Of a DNA stretch of 64,000 nucleotides, positions 59,447 to 64,000 are shown in pieces. Made by a program: the position numbers and the translations under genes. The notes under the pieces are model-generated. The model saw only the letters and a program-made list of their open reading frames with translations. It had not been told where the DNA came from and made no database searches. Origin of the DNA: RGIG8775 sp045537235 (GTDB taxonomy: Bacteria > Bacillota > Clostridia > Oscillospirales > CAG-272); NCBI GenBank assembly GCA_045537235.1, contig JAZSPB010000156.1, positions 124,001-188,000 of the forward strand. Direction: 5' to 3'. Every line of letters begins with the position of its first letter. Position 1 is the stretch's first letter.

Positions 59447-60583
59447 TTAATCATCGACGCGCTCGCCGAGGATCTTGATATATTTTTGATAGAAGCTTTC
59501 AAAGTAATCACCGTCCAATGCCTCGCGGATCTTCATGGTCAGCTCGTTATAAAAATACAGATTATGCTGAACGGCAAGACGCATTCCCAGCGACTCCTTG
59601 GCCTTGATCAAATGGCGAATATAGGATCGGCTGTAGTTACGGCAGGTGGGACAGTTGCATCCCTCGTCAAGGGGTCTGGGATCCTTGGCATACTTCTCGT
59701 TGAGTACTGTCATCTTTCCCTTCCAGGTGAATAAATTACCATGTCGCGCATTTCTGCTGGGCATAACGCAATCAAAGAAATCCACACCGAGATGTACCGC
59801 CTCCAAAATGTTGCAAGGGGTTCCGACGCCCATCAAATAACGGGGCTTATTGACCGGCATATAAGGCTCCACGGCATCTATGATGCGATACATTTCTTCG
59901 GTTTCTTCTCCTACGGCAAGTCCGCCTATGGCATAGCCGTTAAGGTCAAGCTCTGCGATCTGTTGCATATGCGCAATGCGAAGATCCTCATATGTTCCGC
60001 CTTGGTTGATACCGAAAAGCATTTGGTTTTTGTTGATGGTCTCGGGAAGCGAATTGAGGCGCTCCATCTCCTTTTTGCATCGAACCAACCAACGGAAGGT
60101 ACGCTCGCAGGAGTTTTTCACATACTCATAAGGTGCCGGATTTTCCACGCACTCATCAAAAGCCATCGCAATCGTCGAGGCCAAATTGGATTGGATCTGC
60201 ATACTCTCCTCGGGACCCATAAAAATGCGTTTTCCGTCGATATGAGACGCAAAATGCACACCCTCCTCGGTAATTTTGCGAAGCGAAGCCAAGGAGAATA
60301 CCTGAAATCCGCCGCTATCGGTCAAAATGGGACGTTTCCAGTTCATAAACTTATGAAGACCTCCCATCTCATAAATCAATTTATCTCCGGGACGAACATG
60401 GAGATGGTAGGTGTTGGACAGCTCCACCTGACAATTAAGGTTCACCAACTCATCGGGCGAAACACCACCCTTGATGGCAGCGCAGGTTCCCACGTTCATA
60501 AATACGGGGGTCTGGATGTCACCGTGAACGGTATGAAGCACTCCGCGACGGGCACGTCCGTCTTTTTTCAGCAATTCAAACAA
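59447..60583 (-). CDS. tgt: Queuine/preQ1 tRNA-guanine transglycosylase
   Basis: Exchanges guanine for preQ1 at position 34 of GUN tRNAs. 378 residues. FELLKKDGRARRGVLHTVHGDIQTPVFM is the normal N-terminus. Base-binding Asp and Gly: LTDSGGFQVFSL; FDCVMPSRNARHG carries the nucleophile Asp; zinc site CNCPTCRNYSRSYIRHL with the last His. The start codon at 60583 is TTG; no ATG lies nearby and AAGGTTGGAA precedes it. In the operon mutS-mutL-tgt-tldD, 24 bases after mutL. Confidence 0.94.
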   Translation of the reverse strand: MFELLKKDGRARRGVLHTVHGDIQTPVFMNVGTCAAIKGGVSPDELVNLNCQVELSNTYHLHVRPGDKLIYEMGGLHKFMNWKRPILTDSGGFQVFSLASLRKITEEGVHFASHIDGKRIFMGPEESMQIQSNLASTIAMAFDECVENPAPYEYVKNSCERTFRWLVRCKKEMERLNSLPETINKNQMLFGINQGGTYEDLRIAHMQQIAELDLNGYAIGGLAVGEETEEMYRIIDAVEPYMPVNKPRYLMGVGTPCNILEAVHLGVDFFDCVMPSRNARHGNLFTWKGKMTVLNEKYAKDPRPLDEGCNCPTCRNYSRSYIRHLIKAKESLGMRLAVQHNLYFYNELTMKIREALDGDYFESFYQKYIKILGERVDD

Positions 60584-60607
60584 TGTATTTTTCCAACCTT
60601 TCGGATA

Positions 60608-62785
60608 TTATTTTCTCTCAAACTGGTGATCCAGTGAATTTTTGGTCATTTCCACTGCAATGGGACGACCGTGGGGGCAGAAGGTGATATCAGGCAAGCG
60701 CATCAGCTTATCCACCAACCACTTGACATGATCGGAGGGATATTCCCTGCCCGCCTTGATGGCGGCCTTGCAAGAAGCCTGGTACAGCGCCTTTTCAAAA
60801 ATGAGATCACGGGAAACCTTGACCGTCCCCGTCTCATTGAGAATGTGGTCGGCAATGACAATAAACATATCGCAGACCGCGTCAGTGGAAATTCCGCACG
60901 GAATTGCATCGATGTCTGCGGAATGCCGCTTGGTCGAAAAGCGAAAACCGATCTTTTCTATCTCCTCACGATAATTTTCGATCGCCTGCAATTCGTCGGT
61001 GGTCAGCATGACCTCAATGGGAAGCATCAAAAGCTGCGATGCCGACTCCACCTCTTTCATGCGTGCACGAAGATCTTCAAACAGCACTCTTTCATGCGCT
61101 GCGTGCTTATCAATGACAAGCACCCGATCCTCGGATTCCACAAAAACATAGGAGTTGAATGCCTCTCCCAAAATGCGATATTCAGGAACGGTAACGTGAT
61201 CGACAATCTCGCACAGTTCGGGCGATACCGACGAATCGACCGGCATTTTCCTCTCGGTCGGAATCGTTGCTTCCGCATGGGAGGACGGCTCTTCGGACGA
61301 CATCCGTACTGCTTTGGGCACTTCCTCTTCGGGAATCGGTTGTTCGGAATCGGCAAAAAGATTCATTTCAGTCCGAATGCCCCGTTGCCGCAGCCGCTCC
61401 TCCCGTTCACGTTCTCCCCTCTCGATCTCTTCACGGCACAAGCGGTCGATCCGCTCCTCCAGCTCTTTGGTAATTTGAATATGTTCAACTTCAAGGGGCT
61501 CGGAAAAGTCAGGTTTCGGCTCTTCGGTGTCCTTGACCGAAGGTGTTGCCGTTTCGGAAAATCCGTTTGCCAAAGAGGCTTTGGGGGAATCCAAGCCCTG
61601 TCTTATATTCGGACTTGCATTTTGCGACAGATCGGAAGTCGGTCTTTGAAGCACCTCTCCCTTCGAAGAAGCAGGAGACGCAAAGGAAAACTGCAAATTC
61701 TGATAGGTCTTGCGCTGATCCTCCACGGGAATAAACGCATTGGTCGCCTTGGAAGAGGCGGTTCTGGGCTTGGTAAATTCCAAAGCAGGACGGGTCACAT
61801 CCTGCTCCAGCGCCGAGCGGACGGTATAATACACAGCATCAAACACCGGCTTTTCATTGGAAAATTTAACCTCCAGCTTGGCGGGATGGACATTGACATC
61901 TACCGCGCGGGGATTGATTTTAATATTGATCACACAGCACGGAAATTTTTCCGACGGGATGTACGAGCTGTAAGCCTGCTCCAACGCCGCACTTGCGGTT
62001 TTGCTCTTAATATACCGACCGTTGATAAAGAAATTTTGAAAATTTCGATTGGACTTAAAGTTATCCGAACGCCCGATAAAGCCTTTGACCTCTACACCGT
62101 CGATTTCGGAGCAGACAGAGATCAGCTTGCCGGCAAATTCCCGTCCGAAAATCGAATAGATCGCACTTTTGAGGTCACCGTTTCCCTCGGTCTCGAATTT
62201 CACAGCCCCGTCCACGATCATGCGAAACGCAATGGAAGGCTCGGACAAAGCGATCTTCTCCACCCATGCACTGACAGCCGAAGCCTCGGTAACATCGCGC
62301 TTGAGGAATTTTCTCCGCGCGGGAACATTGGCAAACAAATTTTCAACAATGATCGTAGTACCCGTAGCACACGCACGCTCGGTCAGCGATATGATATTGC
62401 CCGCCTTGACCGAAAGCTCCGCACCGTACTCGGCATCGGCGGTCTTGGATATGATACGCATATCGGAAACCGATGCAATGGCGGCAAGAGCTTCACCGCG
62501 AAAGCCCAGCGTCTCGATCCCTTCCAGATCCTCGGCGGTCTTGATCTTACTGGTAGCATGACGGCGCACGGCCACGGGAAGGTCATCGGCATCCATGCCG
62601 CATCCGTTGTCCGAAACGCGCAAAAAAGCTACACCGCCGTTTTGAATCTCCACGGTGATCCTTGTGGCGCCTGCGTCTATGGCATTTTCCAACAGCTCCT
62701 TAACGGCTGAGGCGGGTCTGTCCACCACCTCGCCCGCAGCGATCAGATTGGCCACTGCGAAGGAAAGTACATTTATTTTTCCCAT
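60608..62785 (-). CDS. mutL: DNA mismatch repair endonuclease/ATPase MutL
   Basis: Couples MutS to downstream repair. 725 residues. GHKL ATPase at the N-terminus: AAGEVVDRPASAVKELLENAIDAGAT, DNGCGMDADDLPVAVRRHATSKI and TLGFRGEALAAIASVS, all intact. The N-terminal region ends near 330; a long low-complexity linker (about 340-520, Ser/Glu/Arg-rich) joins the C-terminal dimer domain. That domain contains DKHAAHERVLFEDL (the DQHAxxER-type endonuclease motif has D-K-H-A-A-H-E-R) and a late CPHGRPIAVEMTK zinc-site segment, so it is the nuclease-competent type. It is 10 bases downstream of the interrupted mutS. Confidence 0.95.
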   Translation of the reverse strand: MGKINVLSFAVANLIAAGEVVDRPASAVKELLENAIDAGATRITVEIQNGGVAFLRVSDNGCGMDADDLPVAVRRHATSKIKTAEDLEGIETLGFRGEALAAIASVSDMRIISKTADAEYGAELSVKAGNIISLTERACATGTTIIVENLFANVPARRKFLKRDVTEASAVSAWVEKIALSEPSIAFRMIVDGAVKFETEGNGDLKSAIYSIFGREFAGKLISVCSEIDGVEVKGFIGRSDNFKSNRNFQNFFINGRYIKSKTASAALEQAYSSYIPSEKFPCCVINIKINPRAVDVNVHPAKLEVKFSNEKPVFDAVYYTVRSALEQDVTRPALEFTKPRTASSKATNAFIPVEDQRKTYQNLQFSFASPASSKGEVLQRPTSDLSQNASPNIRQGLDSPKASLANGFSETATPSVKDTEEPKPDFSEPLEVEHIQITKELEERIDRLCREEIERGEREREERLRQRGIRTEMNLFADSEQPIPEEEVPKAVRMSSEEPSSHAEATIPTERKMPVDSSVSPELCEIVDHVTVPEYRILGEAFNSYVFVESEDRVLVIDKHAAHERVLFEDLRARMKEVESASQLLMLPIEVMLTTDELQAIENYREEIEKIGFRFSTKRHSADIDAIPCGISTDAVCDMFIVIADHILNETGTVKVSRDLIFEKALYQASCKAAIKAGREYPSDHVKWLVDKLMRLPDITFCPHGRPIAVEMTKNSLDHQFERK

Positions 62786-62795
62786 AGATATCCCA

Positions 62796-64000
62796 TCAAT
62801 CCATCAATCGTTTTTTCAGTTCATACAAAAGCGTCATGGCCTCAAAGGGCGAAATGGCATTGATATCCACCGCACGAAGCTCTCCTATGATCTGTTCTTC
62901 AATACAATCTTCTACCGTGATCAGGCTGTCATCCTTTTCGACGGCATCCTCATTGCCGGAAAGTGTCAGCGATCTTGCGCTGTTCTCTACGACAGCAAGG
63001 ATCTCGCGTGCCCTCTTGATCACTTCATTCGGAATTCCCGCCAGCTTGGCCACCTCGATGCCGTAACTGTCATCGGTGGAGCCGCGGACGATCTTTCGAA
63101 GGAAGGTGATATTGTCACCGCGCTTTTTGGCGGCGATATTATAATTGACGATACCGTCAAACTCATCCTCAAGACCTGTCAACTCATGATAGTGCGTTGC
63201 AAACAGGGTCTTTGCCCCGATCTTTTTGCTTTGGGTATACTCCACAATGGCACGGGCGATGCTCATGCCGTCAAAGGTGGAAGTACCGCGTCCGACTTCA
63301 TCGTAAATGATCAAACTTCTCTTGGTTGCGTTTTTAAGAATATATGCCACCTCGTTCATCTCCAGCATAAAGGTCGATTGACCCGATGCCAGATCATCGG
63401 AGGCACCCACACGGGTAAATACCTTATCCACAATACCGATACGTGCATCATCGGCAGGAACGAAAGAACCGATCTGCGCCATAATGGTGATCAGAGCCAC
63501 CTGACGCATATAGGTAGATTTACCCGCCATATTGGGACCTGTGATCAGCATCAAACGGTTGCGCCCCGTATCCAGCAGAACGTCATTGGGGACGAAATAG
63601 GAGTCCTTCACAAACTGCTACACCACGGGGTGTCTTCCCTCTTTGATGGTGATGACCTCACCGGGATCGACCTCGGGACAGGTGTATTTATTTTTCGATG
63701 CTACCGTCGCCAAACTGAGATATACATCCACCAAGGACATAAGCTCGGCCGCCTTGCGGATACGTTCGCTGTTCTCGGCCACACGGGCGCGCACCTGTTG
63801 GAAGAGTTCATATTCCAACGAACACACCTTATCCTCCGCGCCGAGAATGGTGGCTTCCATATCCTTCAGCTCCTGCGTAATATAACGCTCGGCACCGGTC
63901 AAGGTTTGCTTGCGAATATAGGTATCGGGTACCATATCGGTAAAGGATCGGCTGACCTCAATATAGTAACCGAACACCTTATTATATCCGATCTTAAGGG
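62796..64000 (-). pseudogene. mutS: mutS, interrupted by an in-frame TAG, 5' end outside the window
   Basis: Mismatch-recognition ATPase. The 3' part (62796-63617) reads QFVKDSYFVPNDVLLDTGRN, Walker A ITGPNMAGKSTYMRQVAL, signature STFMLEMNEVAYIL, Walker B SLIIYDEVGRGTSTFDG and ATHYHELTGLE. The upstream part in the same frame (63621-64000) has the lever/clamp segments YIRKQTLTGAERYITQELKDME and ends ITIKEGRHPVV. Between them is one TAG at 63618-63620, where relatives have a Glu/Lys/Gln codon. No frameshift exists; the frame is otherwise continuous. TAG is a real stop elsewhere in the window. Possibilities: a true nonsense mutation (mutator), a sequencing error, or suppression. Nothing shows read-through or reinitiation at the GTG at 63611. 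Confidence 0.88.

Noticed and set aside
60671..62710. 679-codon open frame on the plus strand opposite mutL
   Set aside because: Its product has no domain pattern, no Shine-Dalgarno, and the opposite frame encodes a full MutL with all ATPase motifs. It is a codon-bias shadow.
63618..63620. UAG read as an amino acid (alternative genetic code) to explain mutS
   Set aside because: TAG is a plausible true stop elsewhere: the M3 peptidase ends in TAG at 42841-42843 and read-through would run into the tRNA-Gly gene. One interrupted gene does not support recoding.
54601..63977. Long plus-strand open frames throughout this region (for example 54898-56160, 57543-59000, 59741-60637)
   Set aside because: All are antisense to well-supported housekeeping genes and show no motif or start signal.

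Overview
The window looks like chromosomal DNA of an anaerobic, endospore-forming Clostridia member (Bacillota), probably uncultured and gut- or rumen-associated. The support is a clear forespore sigma factor SigG, a clostridial DUF4364 protein, YwaF- and DUF3810-type membrane proteins, lipobox lipoproteins, consensus SigA promoters with 17-base spacers, purine-rich ribosome binding sites and tRNAs with encoded CCA. No rRNA, prophage or CRISPR array is present. Species cannot be fixed from the sequence alone.

Layout. 1-2.7 kb: end of ribF, a DacF-like carboxypeptidase and a NagD-like phosphatase. 2.9-7.4 kb: membrane protein, sigG, nrdR, small proteins and an S-layer-homology protein. 7.6-14.8 kb (+): pseudouridine synthase, DUF3810 protease-like protein, murA and a heterodimeric ABC exporter. 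15-19.6 kb (-): large SASA-family esterase lipoprotein, SigH-like sigma factor and DUF4364. 19.7-26.7 kb: hom, an SseB-like protein, a sugar isomerase-like TIM barrel, a YjjG-type phosphatase, murB and comEC. 26.7-31.9 kb: a repeat-rich gap, a 1164-residue collagen-like surface lipoprotein and a tyrosine recombinase. 32-35.8 kb: FAD oxidoreductase, GDPD and AraC regulator inside a short inverted repeat. 35.8-41.7 kb (-): nucleoside ABC importer and xpt, a purine-salvage group. 42.4-50.5 kb (-): two tRNAs, M3 peptidase, topB, and a glucuronate set (uxaC, SGNH esterase, kdgK). 50.7-54 kb (+): MutS-like ATPase, Lrp regulator and aminotransferase. 54-64 kb (-): ParB-like protein, glyS, LCP-like protein, TldD/TldE pair, tgt, mutL and an amber-interrupted mutS.

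The most striking system is at 30814-31012. A perfect 17-bp inverted repeat brackets about 165 bp that holds a consensus promoter. The segment lies between the start of the collagen-like lipoprotein gene and the 3' end of a complete tyrosine recombinase gene whose stop codon overlaps one repeat arm. This is the architecture of an invertible promoter (phase-variation switch). In the orientation given, the promoter points away from the surface protein, so the locus reads as OFF.

Other notable structure: a family of about 140-220-bp intergenic inverted repeats in four copies, all just downstream of gene 3' ends (14.8, 18.2, 21.0 and 27.0 kb); a MITE-like palindromic element at 26.76-26.92 kb; a cassette at 31.95-35.8 kb bounded by near-identical inverted 17-mers next to hairpins; and a nonsense codon inside mutS.
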